A stretch of 64,000 nucleotides of DNA from Peredibacter sp045999315 (GCF_045999315.1 NZ_CP174607.1:2914001-2978000); one strand, 5' to 3'; shown: positions 8,345 to 17,278, counted from the stretch's first letter. Translations and numbers: made by a program. Notes: a model not told the origin generated them from the sequence alone.

Positions 8345-8743
8345 ATGAAAGCAGTGATGGCGTTTTTAATTCTCGGTACAATGTCTTTTAAGGTGAGTGC
8401 TTATGATCAGATTGCGGCCACTTCAATATGCTCTACAAGACCTTCTGACTGCCAGGGATTTGATAGTCCTACGATCACAATTGGTGAGGCCACCTATTTA
8501 CTCGGATGGCATAGCAGTGGTTGGAGAGAAGAAAATAATTCCGTCGTAAAAGGAGTGTTAAATACATTCTGCTCATTGAAAGGCTTCGATGTCGGTTATG
8601 CCTCAGTCCAGACGGCCCAGCGAGCTCCTCATCTTTCTGTTTTTGTAGGACAAAATTATCCAAGCACCGGGGCACTCAATTTGCCTGACTGGCCTCGCTC
8701 TTATGTCAGCAAAGTTTTTTGCGCCAAGGATGTTACACGTTAG
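8345..8743 (+). CDS. Small secreted protein, 132 aa
   Basis: Unrecognised. A short signal peptide (MKAVMAFLILGTMSFKVSA) precedes a mature domain of about 113 residues with four cysteines and many aromatic residues, suggesting a disulfide-bonded periplasmic or extracellular protein. AAAGGAG precedes the ATG. Bases 8157-8344 upstream hold no credible gene, only AT-rich sequence likely to carry its promoter. It converges on rpmB, with a shared terminator between. Confidence 0.75.
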   Translation: MKAVMAFLILGTMSFKVSAYDQIAATSICSTRPSDCQGFDSPTITIGEATYLLGWHSSGWREENNSVVKGVLNTFCSLKGFDVGYASVQTAQRAPHLSVFVGQNYPSTGALNLPDWPRSYVSKVFCAKDVTR

Positions 8744-8769
8744 TTTATTAGAAACAATGTTTTGGATAG

Positions 8770-8798
8770 AAAAAAAAAGAGCCCACATTCGTGGGCTC
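8770..8798 (-). terminator. rpmB terminator, usable in both directions
   Basis: 8-bp perfect stem GAGCCCAC/GTGGGCTC with an ATTC loop; the minus strand continues with nine T, the plus strand with a weaker AT-rich tail. Confidence 0.88.
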
Positions 8799-8829
8799 GA
8801 AGCTTTTTATTGTAAAAGATATACTACAA

Positions 8830-9051
8830 TTATTTGTAGTATTTGCGTAAGAATTTAGAAAGGCCCATCTTATCAAGAGTCTTGATTGTAGATGTAGCAA
8901 GTTTAAGACGGATAGTTTGACCTGACTCAGGATCGAAAACTTTCTTAGTCTTTAGGTTAGGCTGTTTAAAAGTACGTGTCTTGATGTTTGAGTGAGACAC
9001 TTTATGGTTTGCCTGACGGCTTTTACCAGTAAGATCACATTGACGTGCCAT
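8830..9051 (-). CDS. rpmB: 50S ribosomal protein L28
   Basis: 73-residue basic protein with the L28 pattern: MARQCDLTGKSRQANHKVSH at the N-terminus, then RTFKQPNLKTKKVFDPESG and a basic C-terminal tail. Full length for the family. AAGGGAA precedes the ATG. It stands alone rather than next to rpmG, which is 5 kb away. Ends at a strong terminator. Confidence 0.96.
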   Translation of the reverse strand: MARQCDLTGKSRQANHKVSHSNIKTRTFKQPNLKTKKVFDPESGQTIRLKLATSTIKTLDKMGLSKFLRKYYK

Positions 9052-9214
9052 AAAAATTCCCTTGGTCTAATAGTCTGTTTTAAAAAAGTCCTATGAAGTT
9101 AAGCTCTTTTGAGCACCTTGGCAAGTGCAAAACTGAAGAATCTTGTGGACTTAACTCTGAGGGTTGCTCCATACTCTTTTCATTCATATCTCATTCCCCC
9201 AAAGGTGGTCTTTC

Positions 9215-11521
9215 ATGTCACTTAAACCCTTGAATATTAAATCAAAACTATTAGATGCTCCGTCGGGATCGCCGCTATATTCTGTGTCGATTAAGGACGC
9301 AAAGCAAAAGAAAGTCGCCCTTGCGAACCCGAAAGCGACTCGTTCATTGATCGCCCTTATGGACCTGGCCGCTGTCAATGGCGGGGCCGCTTGTCACTGG
9401 GGTGGACCTTCGGCCATGACAGAAACTTGGACCGCTCTTCATGCACTCATGTTTAAAAACAAAGACTGGTACAATCATTTCAATTTCGTAAACGATATTG
9501 GTCATGCTGAGAATGGTATCTACGCTCTTAGAACAGTACTTGGTTATGGCGACCTTACAATGGAAACATTGAAAGGTTTCCGTGCTATGGGTTCAAAGCT
9601 AACTGGTCACGGTGAATCTCACCTTTATCCAGAAGGCGTTCTTCTTTCTAACGGTCCTCTAGGTTCGGCCTTCCCTCAAGCGCAAGGTCTTGCGGCCGGT
9701 GACAAAGTTGCAAAAAACAATCGTGTGACTGTTGTATCAGTTTCTGATGGTGCAGCGATGGAAGGTGAAGCAAAGGAAGCTTTCACGGCCGTTCCAGGTC
9801 TCGCGAGCAAAGGAAAACTTAATCCATTCGTGATGCTTCTCTCTGATAACAACACTAAGCTTGGTGGACGAATTGATAAAGATTCGTTTTCTATGCAGCC
9901 AACTTTTGATTCTCTAAAAGATCTTGGTTGGGACGTGGTGAAAGTTGAGAATGGTCATGATCTTGAAGGCGTGTATCATGTGATTGAAGAATCAATTGAG
10001 AAAGCAAAGAAAGATCCATCGAAGCCAGTTTGTATTTGGCTAAAAACCATTAAAGGTTACGGTGTGAAGTCGACGATGGATTCATCTACCGGTGGCCACG
10101 GCTTCCCATTAAAGGCCCATGATGAAGGCATTCACGCTTTCCTAAAAGAAATCTGGGGTGACGAAGCTGTTCCAGCTGAGTTTACAACTTGGGCCAATGA
10201 ACTAACTGTTAAACCAGAGAAAAAATCTTCTGGTTCATCGACTCCAAAAGACAAAATTCAAATTGGCGTAGCGAAGGCCCTTTCTCGTGCTGCTAAAGAG
10301 GGCTACCCGGTTTTCTCAATCACCAGTGACCTTCAAGGTTCGACAGGTCTTAAGGCCTTCCATACTGAATATCCTGATCACTATCTGGATGTTGGTGTTG
10401 CTGAATCCAACATGGTTTCAACTGCGATTGGTATGAGTAAAGTTGGTTTCATTCCGGTAGTAGATACTTTCGCCGCCTTCGGTGTAACGAAAGGGAACCT
10501 TCCTCTTATTATGGCCTCACTTTCGCAGGCCCCAGTGATCGCTGTGTTCTCACACACGGGTTTCCAGGACGCGGCCGACGGTGCTTCTCACCAATCTCTT
10601 ACTTACCTAAGTGCGCTTGGAAGTATTCCTCACTTAAACACTGTAAACGTTGCTTCTGCTAAAGAGGCCGAAGAGTATATCTTTAAGGCGGTTCAAAAGA
10701 TCGCAACTGATCGCCAGTGCGGAAAAGATGGAGAGTCTTATATCTTCTTCATTGGCCGTGAGAATTTCGCCCTAGAGGTAAAAGAAGGTCTTTCTTACGA
10801 TCTTCATAAACCTCAGAAATTGGCCGAGGGAACAGATGCTGCAATCATCGTATCTGGTTCATTGGTGGCCAAAGGACTTCAGGCGGCCGAAAAATTAAGA
10901 TTGCAGGGAATTGAAGCAGCAGTCATTAATCATAGCTTTGTAAATCACTCAGATTTTACGCAAATTGCAAATTGGATCGCTGAGAGTGGATCAAAGGTTG
11001 TAACAGTTGAAGATCACCAATTAATTGGTGGTATGGGCTCACAATTGGTTCACCAACTTAAGCTTTTAGGTCTTGAGTTTGATGTCGAAACTTTAGCGAT
11101 TAAGGGCGAATTTGGTCAGTCAGCTTACTCTGCGGATGAATTGTACACTAAGCACCATGTGGATTCTGGTGCTATTATCGAGGCGGTTGAAAGACTTGTT
11201 CATAACAAAGGAAGTTTTATGAATCTCGATACGGATATCCTTAAATCAAAATGGAAGGATATTTCTCATGAGGCCAAGAAAAAGTGGGACTCTATTTCTG
11301 AAAGAGATCTTGAGAAAGTAAAAGGCAATGCCGTTGCCATGGTTTCTCTTATTCAGGAAAAATTCGGAATCTCAAAAGAAGACGCAACTAAGAAGGTTGA
11401 AGAGCTTCTTGCTAAGTATCCAAAAGACGAGTTAAAAGCGAAAGTCGAGAAGACCGCTGAGAAAGTTATGGGTACAGCGAACACTTTGATGGACGAAATT
11501 AAGAACAAACTTAAAAAATAA
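9215..11521 (+). CDS. tkt: Transketolase with C-terminal CsbD-like domain
   Basis: Thiamine-diphosphate enzyme moving two-carbon units between sugar phosphates in the pentose phosphate pathway. The start is the ATG with AGGTGG upstream; a longer frame from 9164 is unsupported. The cofactor domain contains SDGAAMEGE (SDG about residues 177-179) and SDNNTKLGG; the pyrimidine domain has the catalytic Glu (about 397) in GVAESNM; a C-terminal transketolase domain ends near residue 665. A further 100 residues then resemble the CsbD stress-protein family (KSKWKDISHEAKKKWDSIS, then QEKFGISKEDATKKVEELL). Such a fusion is unusual. cysK follows 12 bp later, likely co-transcribed. Confidence 0.95.
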   Translation: MSLKPLNIKSKLLDAPSGSPLYSVSIKDAKQKKVALANPKATRSLIALMDLAAVNGGAACHWGGPSAMTETWTALHALMFKNKDWYNHFNFVNDIGHAENGIYALRTVLGYGDLTMETLKGFRAMGSKLTGHGESHLYPEGVLLSNGPLGSAFPQAQGLAAGDKVAKNNRVTVVSVSDGAAMEGEAKEAFTAVPGLASKGKLNPFVMLLSDNNTKLGGRIDKDSFSMQPTFDSLKDLGWDVVKVENGHDLEGVYHVIEESIEKAKKDPSKPVCIWLKTIKGYGVKSTMDSSTGGHGFPLKAHDEGIHAFLKEIWGDEAVPAEFTTWANELTVKPEKKSSGSSTPKDKIQIGVAKALSRAAKEGYPVFSITSDLQGSTGLKAFHTEYPDHYLDVGVAESNMVSTAIGMSKVGFIPVVDTFAAFGVTKGNLPLIMASLSQAPVIAVFSHTGFQDAADGASHQSLTYLSALGSIPHLNTVNVASAKEAEEYIFKAVQKIATDRQCGKDGESYIFFIGRENFALEVKEGLSYDLHKPQKLAEGTDAAIIVSGSLVAKGLQAAEKLRLQGIEAAVINHSFVNHSDFTQIANWIAESGSKVVTVEDHQLIGGMGSQLVHQLKLLGLEFDVETLAIKGEFGQSAYSADELYTKHHVDSGAIIEAVERLVHNKGSFMNLDTDILKSKWKDISHEAKKKWDSISERDLEKVKGNAVAMVSLIQEKFGISKEDATKKVEELLAKYPKDELKAKVEKTAEKVMGTANTLMDEIKNKLKK
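11219..11521 (+). other. Internal in-frame start giving a CsbD-like 100-aa protein
   Basis: Inside tkt, AAGGAAG (11208-11214) stands four bases before an in-frame ATG exactly at the junction between the transketolase fold and the CsbD-like tail. Ribosomes could start here and make the tail as a free 100-residue protein, rich in Lys and Glu and helical, like stand-alone CsbD proteins. Whether it is used in vivo is inference; it may be a relic of a once separate gene. Confidence 0.5.
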
Positions 11522-11533
11522 GCGAGTTTCATT

Positions 11534-12445
11534 ATGAAAGGGCAATCCATTCTCGATGTCATCGGCAACACTCCTCATGTAAAGATCAACCGTTTGTTCG
11601 GCCAGTCTGAAGTATGGATGAAGTTAGAACGTCAGAATCCAGGGGCCTCAATCAAGGACCGGATTGCTCTTTCAATGATCGCTGAAGCTGAGAAGCGTGG
11701 TGAGCTTAAACCTGGCATGACTATTATTGAGCCAACTTCAGGTAACACTGGAATTGGACTTTCGATGGTGTGTGCGGTGAAAGGTTATAAACTTATTCTT
11801 GTGATGCCTGAATCCATGTCTATTGAGCGCAGGAAAGTGATGGCCGCTTATGGAGCTTCGCTTGAACTAACTCCAAAAGAGAAAGGGATCAAGGGCTCAA
11901 TTGCTCGCGCACAAGAACTCTTCGGAACAACTCCTAACTCATGGATTCCGATGCAGTTTGATAATAAAGATAATGTGAAAGTTCATGCTGAAATGACGGC
12001 CCAGGAAATATTAAAAGATTTCCCGGATGGACTTGATTACCTTGTCACTGGTGTTGGTACCGGTGGCCACATCACAGGCGTGGGTAAAGTTCTCAAAGAA
12101 AAATTTCCAAATTTAAAAGTGATCGCAGTTGAACCAGCGGATTCAGCGGTGTTGTCCGGTGGTCAACCTGGCCCCCATTCACTTCAGGGAATTGGAACTG
12201 GTTTTGTTCCAAGCATTCTTGATCGTTCAGTCATTGATGAAGTGGTGACGATCACAAAAGATGAGGCCTTTGAAATGGCCCAAAGATCGGCAAAAGAAGA
12301 AGGTATCTTTGTTGGTATTTCTTCTGGTGCCTCTTTAGCGGCCGTGAGAAAAATATTGGCGAAGGCTCCTGGGAAAGTTCTGACATTCTGTTATGACACC
12401 GGCGAGAGATATCTTTCTATTCCAGGACTCTTCGAAACACCTTAA
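11534..12445 (+). CDS. cysK: Cysteine synthase (O-acetylserine sulfhydrylase)
   Basis: PLP enzyme making L-cysteine from O-acetylserine and sulfide. The PLP lysine is Lys41 in NPGASIKDR; EPTSGNTGIGLSM is the substrate-binding loop; VTGVGTGGHITG is the phosphate-binding glycine loop; and FVGISSGAS lies near the C-terminus. Length (303) fits CysK. It lies 12 bp after the transketolase gene, and the VOC gene follows 11 bp later. The CysM isoform or a cystathionine beta-synthase-like activity is possible but less likely. Confidence 0.95.
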   Translation: MKGQSILDVIGNTPHVKINRLFGQSEVWMKLERQNPGASIKDRIALSMIAEAEKRGELKPGMTIIEPTSGNTGIGLSMVCAVKGYKLILVMPESMSIERRKVMAAYGASLELTPKEKGIKGSIARAQELFGTTPNSWIPMQFDNKDNVKVHAEMTAQEILKDFPDGLDYLVTGVGTGGHITGVGKVLKEKFPNLKVIAVEPADSAVLSGGQPGPHSLQGIGTGFVPSILDRSVIDEVVTITKDEAFEMAQRSAKEEGIFVGISSGASLAAVRKILAKAPGKVLTFCYDTGERYLSIPGLFETP

Positions 12446-12456
12446 GCGAGGTGCTT

Positions 12457-12963
12457 ATGTTGTCCTCGATTCCTAACTACGTTCCGAGTGGTTATAAAAC
12501 CATCAATGTCATGCTGACGGTAAAAAACGTTGAGAAGGCGCTGGAGTTCTACAATAGGGCCTTTGGGGCAGAAACCACCATGGAGCTTAAGCAGCCTGAT
12601 GGAATTGTTGCTCATGCGGAATTTAAAATTCAAGATACTGTGATAATGCTAACTGAAGAGGGGATCTATCAAAGTGGTCCGCTTAAACTTCATGGCACTC
12701 CTGTCACCATCCAAATTTATACTCCAGACTGTGAAGGCTTTTTTGAAGAAGCTGTGAAAGAAGGGGCCAAGGTTCTTTTGCCCATCTCAAAGCAATTTTA
12801 CGGAGACAGATCTGGTCTATTAGAAGATCCCTTTGGTCATCGCTGGATCATAGCGACCCATGAAGAGGATCTCACGGCCAATGAGCTTCAGCATCGTTTT
12901 AATGATTTATTTTCCCAAGAGCACCAGCCAGCAATAATGATCCGACGACCCTTGGTCACTTGA
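12457..12963 (+). CDS. VOC-superfamily (PhnB/glyoxalase-like) protein
   Basis: 168-residue vicinal-oxygen-chelate fold protein: two beta-alpha-beta-beta-beta modules with VKNVEKALEFYNRAFGAE, AHAEFKIQDTVIMLTEE and a C-terminal YGDRSGLLEDPFGHRWIIAT. The closing DPFGHRW is typical of PhnB-like members, whose substrates are mostly unknown. The start was set at the ATG with GAGG just upstream rather than the GTG at 12451. Its 3' end overlaps the convergent oxygenase gene by 76 bp. Function beyond the fold is unknown. Confidence 0.88.
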   Translation: MLSSIPNYVPSGYKTINVMLTVKNVEKALEFYNRAFGAETTMELKQPDGIVAHAEFKIQDTVIMLTEEGIYQSGPLKLHGTPVTIQIYTPDCEGFFEEAVKEGAKVLLPISKQFYGDRSGLLEDPFGHRWIIATHEEDLTANELQHRFNDLFSQEHQPAIMIRRPLVT

Positions 12964-13391
12964 TGAATCTTGTGTTCAAAGCCGTAGATGCCAGTGAGGA
13001 AAAGAATAATTCCACCGAATTCAGGTGTTGGGATTTGTAAAAACTCTTCAGTGTTTTTTTGGCGAACACCTAATCGGCCACCTTCTATCTGATCTGAGTT
13101 TTCAGTCAGGGAGAGCGAGAAAGCAAAGACCCGTGATCCATCGTCGTGCCAGATGCCATCTTCTTCCCAATCATTGGCCGCGTCTCGGATGCTGATAATG
13201 AATTCAATGCTCGAAAAATCGTGAAAGGTTTTTAAAAAGTTATAGAGGCGACCGTTCTCTTTTGTGAGTTCCTGAAAAGCATTGTCGACTCCTTTCCAGT
13301 CTTCATTACGAACAAGTTCGCGAACATCATCTCCCAAAGGGAAATAGGTTTTATGAAATCCATTTTGGAAAAGTTCTGGGCGTTTAAGCAT
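12888..13391 (-). CDS. 2OG-Fe(II) oxygenase-like protein
   Basis: 167 residues. The double-stranded beta-helix iron motif is visible: His82-x-Asp84 in GIWHDDGSRVFAFSLSL and distal His143 in EHKIHQVTKGRR, with an arginine (149/150) that could bind the 2-oxoglutarate carboxylate. GGRLGVRQ fits the same fold. It would hydroxylate or demethylate an unknown substrate. It is the last gene of an overlapping three-gene unit, starting inside the end of the SPL gene (8-bp overlap) with GGAAG before its ATG. It overlaps the convergent VOC gene by 76 bp, so both stops are embedded in the other gene. Confidence 0.8.
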   Translation of the reverse strand: MLKRPELFQNGFHKTYFPLGDDVRELVRNEDWKGVDNAFQELTKENGRLYNFLKTFHDFSSIEFIISIRDAANDWEEDGIWHDDGSRVFAFSLSLTENSDQIEGGRLGVRQKNTEEFLQIPTPEFGGIILFLTGIYGFEHKIHQVTKGRRIIIAGWCSWENKSLKRC

Positions 13392-14382
13392 TTTCTTCCA
13401 TACAAAGATAAATCGACTCTGGTCTTACTCCATGAGTGATGGCGAGTTCTTTAATACTGTTCATGAGCCACATCCGCATGGGGCGGTGATAGCGAACCTT
13501 ACCGTCAAAGCTTTTAATCATGGGGCCCGTATGAAGAACCGATTCCGGATAATTGCGTTCCACCTCACGGTAAACGTCTTTGGTGAAACGAACCACACCT
13601 AATGAGAGATATTTTAAATCTCCGTTAAGGTCCTTCATCTGCTGAAGGAGTTCAGTGTAGGTCTCTTTGAAATTATCTTCATAGACAATCGGATCGAAAT
13701 GGGCGGCAATGTGAAAGCCCAGTGACTTTAACATGCCCATGGCCTTGACTCGAGAGTCTGCACTTGGAGTTTTTAGATCCACCCGACGGGCCATAGATGA
13801 AGGCGAAAGCGAAAAACTCACAATGAGGTTTGGAAGAGGTTTAAGTTTTTCGATCTCACGAACGTTTACGGATTTGGTCCTGAGTTCAATAATGGCATTC
13901 GGGTTTCTTTCACAGAAACCGTGATAGAGTTCTAGCTCACCAGTCAGATGAGTCAATGCTAACGAGTCTGAGAATTCTCCCGCGTGAAACCAGACCTTCT
14001 GTCCAGGATGCTTTTTAAGGACCTCTTCCATCTCCTGCATGATCTCTTCGTGGTTAATGAAAAGAACAATGTCGGGAGTGTTAAAGTATCCTTGAAGGTA
14101 GCAATATTGGCATTCGTAGATGCAGTTGTAGGCATGAATGAAATAGTAGTGGGGCTCACCATGACTTCCATAAGCGTCGGGGGCCTCTTTTAAAAGCTGG
14201 CCTTTTTTACGGGCGAGAAAAAGATTGAGTGAGTCACGTTTTTGAAGATACGGTTTTTTTGATCGTCCCCAAATATCATCATAGCGCTCAAGATAAAGCG
14301 GTTCTTTTTTGAGTTTTCCCAAAATGGAAGTCACGCGGGGATGAAGCTTTATGTCCTCTTCGACATAGATTTCATTCCACAT
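13384..14382 (-). CDS. Spore-photoproduct-lyase-family radical SAM protein
   Basis: 332 residues. The iron-sulfur motif CxxxCxxC is at Cys87, Cys91 and Cys94 (NCIYECQYCYLQGYF), in the spacing of spore photoproduct lyase; HAGEFSDSLAL and LRTKSVNVREIEKL match the family, and the C-terminus has RPMRMWLMNSIKEL. True SPL reverses thymine photoproducts in spores; many non-sporulating bacteria carry homologues of unknown function. Here it is translationally tied to a nucleoside-phosphorylase-like gene (11-bp overlap) and an oxygenase (8-bp overlap), suggesting a shared nucleotide or nucleic-acid pathway. Confidence 0.88.
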   Translation of the reverse strand: MWNEIYVEEDIKLHPRVTSILGKLKKEPLYLERYDDIWGRSKKPYLQKRDSLNLFLARKKGQLLKEAPDAYGSHGEPHYYFIHAYNCIYECQYCYLQGYFNTPDIVLFINHEEIMQEMEEVLKKHPGQKVWFHAGEFSDSLALTHLTGELELYHGFCERNPNAIIELRTKSVNVREIEKLKPLPNLIVSFSLSPSSMARRVDLKTPSADSRVKAMGMLKSLGFHIAAHFDPIVYEDNFKETYTELLQQMKDLNGDLKYLSLGVVRFTKDVYREVERNYPESVLHTGPMIKSFDGKVRYHRPMRMWLMNSIKELAITHGVRPESIYLCMEENA

Positions 14383-15379
14383 CTAGTTTTCCTTCCATGA
14401 GTTCAGAGAATGGCACAAGGGAGAGTTTATTTAATGTATCAAGTTTTGATTTCAGTTCTGAATCACTCGCAACCGAGAAACGCAAAGTCACTTCCTTGTT
14501 TTCCCAGTTCGGATCAGTTTCAATCGAAATTCCTACCTTAGTAAAAGGCGAGGTCCATTTTTCTTTGCTCGCTTTTAGCTTTTCTCGGAAAGGATCAAGT
14601 TTAGATTCCATTTTTTCTAGAAGAACTTTCGCCCGGTCTTTTGGGAAAGAAATGCTCTCTCGGATCTCATCCAGATTTAAAGTTTTAAGTAGCTCTTCTG
14701 AAGACACCTCATATTTAATCGAAAGTTTTGTGAGAAGTGCTTTAAAACGATGGCCACTGGTAAACGTGAAGTGGAAACCAGGAAGAGTGACTATCTCATC
14801 CACGCTTTCTTTGTGAGTCAGAACTGTCCCTAAGTAGAGAGCAAGTTTCATGGAAAATTCTGAAGCATGGTCACGAACCAATTCACAAGCTCCTACTGTT
14901 CCCGCGATATCAGAAATTAATTTGTAAGACTCAAAAGGAATACCCGCAGACTTGGCCGCATAGGCGCTTCCCCAGGCCTCACGGTCCACAATGCCACCCA
15001 TTCCACGAAGAGCACGGGCCTTATCAGCATCTAAGATACGTTCGAATGTGGTCAAGCAGTCTTCACCTTTTTCTGCGCTCACAAAACTTTTAAAAGCTGG
15101 GCGCATGTCTTGAACCAGATAATGCGTTCTGATGGGATAAATCTCTCCAACTTTAAGTTCTGCATTTAAGGCGCCAGCGATCCCTAGATTAATGACCTTT
15201 GAAATAGGGAATTTTCCCAGCATCAGTGAAGTTTTAATCGAGGCCTCGAAGGGACCTTCACCGGTCAATACCAGCACCAACTCTTCGTTTTTGAAGAGGT
15301 CTGAATCAATTCTTTGAAGTTTAAATTTTTCGATGACGCCTTGGGCTTCACCCAGGTGTGCCATTGTGATAAGATGCAT
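14372..15379 (-). CDS. Nucleoside phosphorylase/nucleosidase-like protein, extended
   Basis: 335 residues. The first 200 follow the purine-nucleoside-phosphorylase/MTA-SAH nucleosidase fold: LVLTGEGPFEASIKTSLML, VINLGIAGALNAELKVGEIY, and VDREAWGSAYAAKSAGIPFE followed by SYKLISDIAG. That suggests cleavage of a nucleoside N-glycosidic bond. The last 130 residues are helical, then beta-rich, and are not part of the standard fold. It is the first gene of the phosphorylase-SPL-oxygenase unit. Futalosine-hydrolase-like or MTA/SAH nucleosidase activity are possible; substrate not determinable by eye. Confidence 0.82.
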   Translation of the reverse strand: MHLITMAHLGEAQGVIEKFKLQRIDSDLFKNEELVLVLTGEGPFEASIKTSLMLGKFPISKVINLGIAGALNAELKVGEIYPIRTHYLVQDMRPAFKSFVSAEKGEDCLTTFERILDADKARALRGMGGIVDREAWGSAYAAKSAGIPFESYKLISDIAGTVGACELVRDHASEFSMKLALYLGTVLTHKESVDEIVTLPGFHFTFTSGHRFKALLTKLSIKYEVSSEELLKTLNLDEIRESISFPKDRAKVLLEKMESKLDPFREKLKASKEKWTSPFTKVGISIETDPNWENKEVTLRFSVASDSELKSKLDTLNKLSLVPFSELMEGKLDVE

Positions 15380-15435
15380 AACCGCACTTTGCAGGGGCCA
15401 CTCGTTTTTGTCAACGAAGGGGCACAGGAGACTTC

Positions 15436-16371
15436 ATGATCTACCGGGACATTCCTGGATTCCAGACACCATTACCCGTGATTACATTCGGGGGCGCATC
15501 CGTGAGCGGTGAAGGCGGAGGCTATGGTTTTGGTGTGATGTCTGAGGCGGATTCAGAAAAGCTTCTTAAAGGTGCATGGGAGGCCGGAATTACGCTTTTT
15601 GATACGGCCCCGATCTACGGCTTTGGCCTGTCGGAAGAGCGTCTAGGGCGCTATTTACCGAAAGAGGCCATGATCGTTTCCAAATGTGGCGTGGATTGGC
15701 ATCCATCTAAACGGGTCAATATGACCAATGATCCCAAAGTGGCCGAAAAAATGCTTGGGGAGTCATTGAAACGTCTTAACCGCGAGGTCATTGATATCTA
15801 CATGGTTCATTGGCCGGATTCAAAACATGACATCCGCGTGACCTTGGAAGTTTTGAAGAAAGCTCACGACCAGGGGAAGATAAAAAAGATCGGTCTGTGT
15901 AATACCAATCTGGATGAACTCACGAAGGCCCGCGAAGTTTGCCAAGTGGACGTGATTCAAAGTGAACTCAATCTTTTTAACCAAGAGGCCTTTACTCGTT
16001 TAGGTGATGAATGGAAAAATTATTTCACTATGGGATGGGGAACTTTTGATAAAGGAATTCTTTCCGGTCGTGTGACGAAGGATCGAAAGTTTGATCAGTC
16101 GGATGCTCGCTCATGGGCCCCATGGTGGAACAAGAAAGAAGTTCAAAAGAAGATTGAGAGAACTGATCTACTCAAAGAAATTCTTCAAGATTATCAACTT
16201 TCATTACCTGAGTTTTGTCTTCAGTACAATTTGCATTTCTTTAATATTTCAAGCTGTCTCGTAGGCTTTAAATCAGTCAGTGATATTGTTCACGTGACGT
16301 CTAATTTACAACAAAATCTTATGCGAGAGAGAATAGAGGAGGTAGTAGAGCGTTGGAAAAATCGCTCATAA
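15436..16371 (+). CDS. Aldo/keto reductase family oxidoreductase
   Basis: 311-residue NAD(P)H-dependent TIM-barrel reductase. The catalytic Tyr is in FDTAPIYGFGLSEERLG, with the usual Asp before it; the Lys lies in IVSKCG and the His in DIYMVHWPD; GKIKKIGLCNTNLDEL and SCLVGFKSVSDI match the family. It probably reduces a carbonyl substrate, not identifiable. An AGGAG sequence precedes the ATG. The XRE-family regulator follows 25 bp downstream on the same strand and may be co-transcribed. Confidence 0.9.
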   Translation: MIYRDIPGFQTPLPVITFGGASVSGEGGGYGFGVMSEADSEKLLKGAWEAGITLFDTAPIYGFGLSEERLGRYLPKEAMIVSKCGVDWHPSKRVNMTNDPKVAEKMLGESLKRLNREVIDIYMVHWPDSKHDIRVTLEVLKKAHDQGKIKKIGLCNTNLDELTKAREVCQVDVIQSELNLFNQEAFTRLGDEWKNYFTMGWGTFDKGILSGRVTKDRKFDQSDARSWAPWWNKKEVQKKIERTDLLKEILQDYQLSLPEFCLQYNLHFFNISSCLVGFKSVSDIVHVTSNLQQNLMRERIEEVVERWKNRS

Positions 16372-16396
16372 GAATAATCTTTAACGGACTAATTTT

Positions 16397-17278
16397 ATGA
16401 ATGAGCAGATGTACTCCATCGGGCCCCTGATGAAGGCCGCCCGTAAATTCAAAAAGTTCAATCAAGCAGATGTGGCCCAGGCCATCGGATGTTCACAAAG
16501 TGCGCTTTCGAAGATGGAACATAATTTGTTGATTCCTTCTGCTCCTCAGTGGTTCTTGTTTTCACGCTTCACTTCCATTCCACCTGAAACTTTGGAGACC
16601 GGTATTATCGACCGACATTCCAAAGTAAAATTTAATAATGATCAGGTCTCTTTGGGTTTTAAAATTCCTAAAAAGTACCGTCACTTCCGGGCCGGCAAGG
16701 TTCGAGAAATCTATCCATTTTTATTCTATCTGGAGAAAAAAGTCGGGCCCGAGGCCCACAAAGACTTTATAGCTTCAACCGGATTAGAAACTGAATTCTT
16801 CCTCGACTTTGATAATTTGATTAACTTTCAGTTGTTCCTGGATGCGATGGAATACTTTATTAAGCTTGGAAAAAATTCGGATGAGACCATTGGAGATATT
16901 GTTAATATTGGACAAAATGATCTCTATTGGAATCATTATAAAGTTGAATGGATGAAGCTTGGTTCAGTTGCCGCCGTTCTGAACGAATATTGTAATGAAC
17001 AATTATTTTTTCAGACTGACTTCCAATTAAAAGTGGAAAGTCAGGGAGGTCGGACTCTCATAAGTTATTTTCCGGAATATCACTTAAAGCAATTCGCGGC
17101 AAACGCTTCGAACGAACAAGTGAGATTCCTGAACACATATCGTAAGAAAACTTTGGAAAGTCTCATTAGAAGAATCCTGGATCAAAACGTGTCTTTTGAT
17201 CTCATCGCAGAGACTCAAAACTCGCCGTTAGGTGCGCGCTTTGAAGTCAAAGCGATGCCGGCTTCTCAGGCCTCGTAG
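16397..17278 (+). CDS. XRE-family transcriptional regulator with C-terminal sensor-like region
   Basis: 293 residues. An N-terminal Cro/C1-type helix-turn-helix (about 8-60) reads LMKAARKFKKFNQADVAQAI then GCSQSALSKMEHN. The remaining 220 residues are mixed helix and strand, with no motif I recognise, and may bind a ligand or dimerise. It follows the aldo/keto reductase gene closely, so it may control that gene or be read with it. An alternative start at the internal Met5 cannot be excluded. Confidence 0.85.
   Translation: MNEQMYSIGPLMKAARKFKKFNQADVAQAIGCSQSALSKMEHNLLIPSAPQWFLFSRFTSIPPETLETGIIDRHSKVKFNNDQVSLGFKIPKKYRHFRAGKVREIYPFLFYLEKKVGPEAHKDFIASTGLETEFFLDFDNLINFQLFLDAMEYFIKLGKNSDETIGDIVNIGQNDLYWNHYKVEWMKLGSVAAVLNEYCNEQLFFQTDFQLKVESQGGRTLISYFPEYHLKQFAANASNEQVRFLNTYRKKTLESLIRRILDQNVSFDLIAETQNSPLGARFEVKAMPASQAS

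Noticed and set aside
9164..9214. 17-residue longer transketolase start
   Set aside because: No ribosome binding site; AGGTGG precedes the later ATG.
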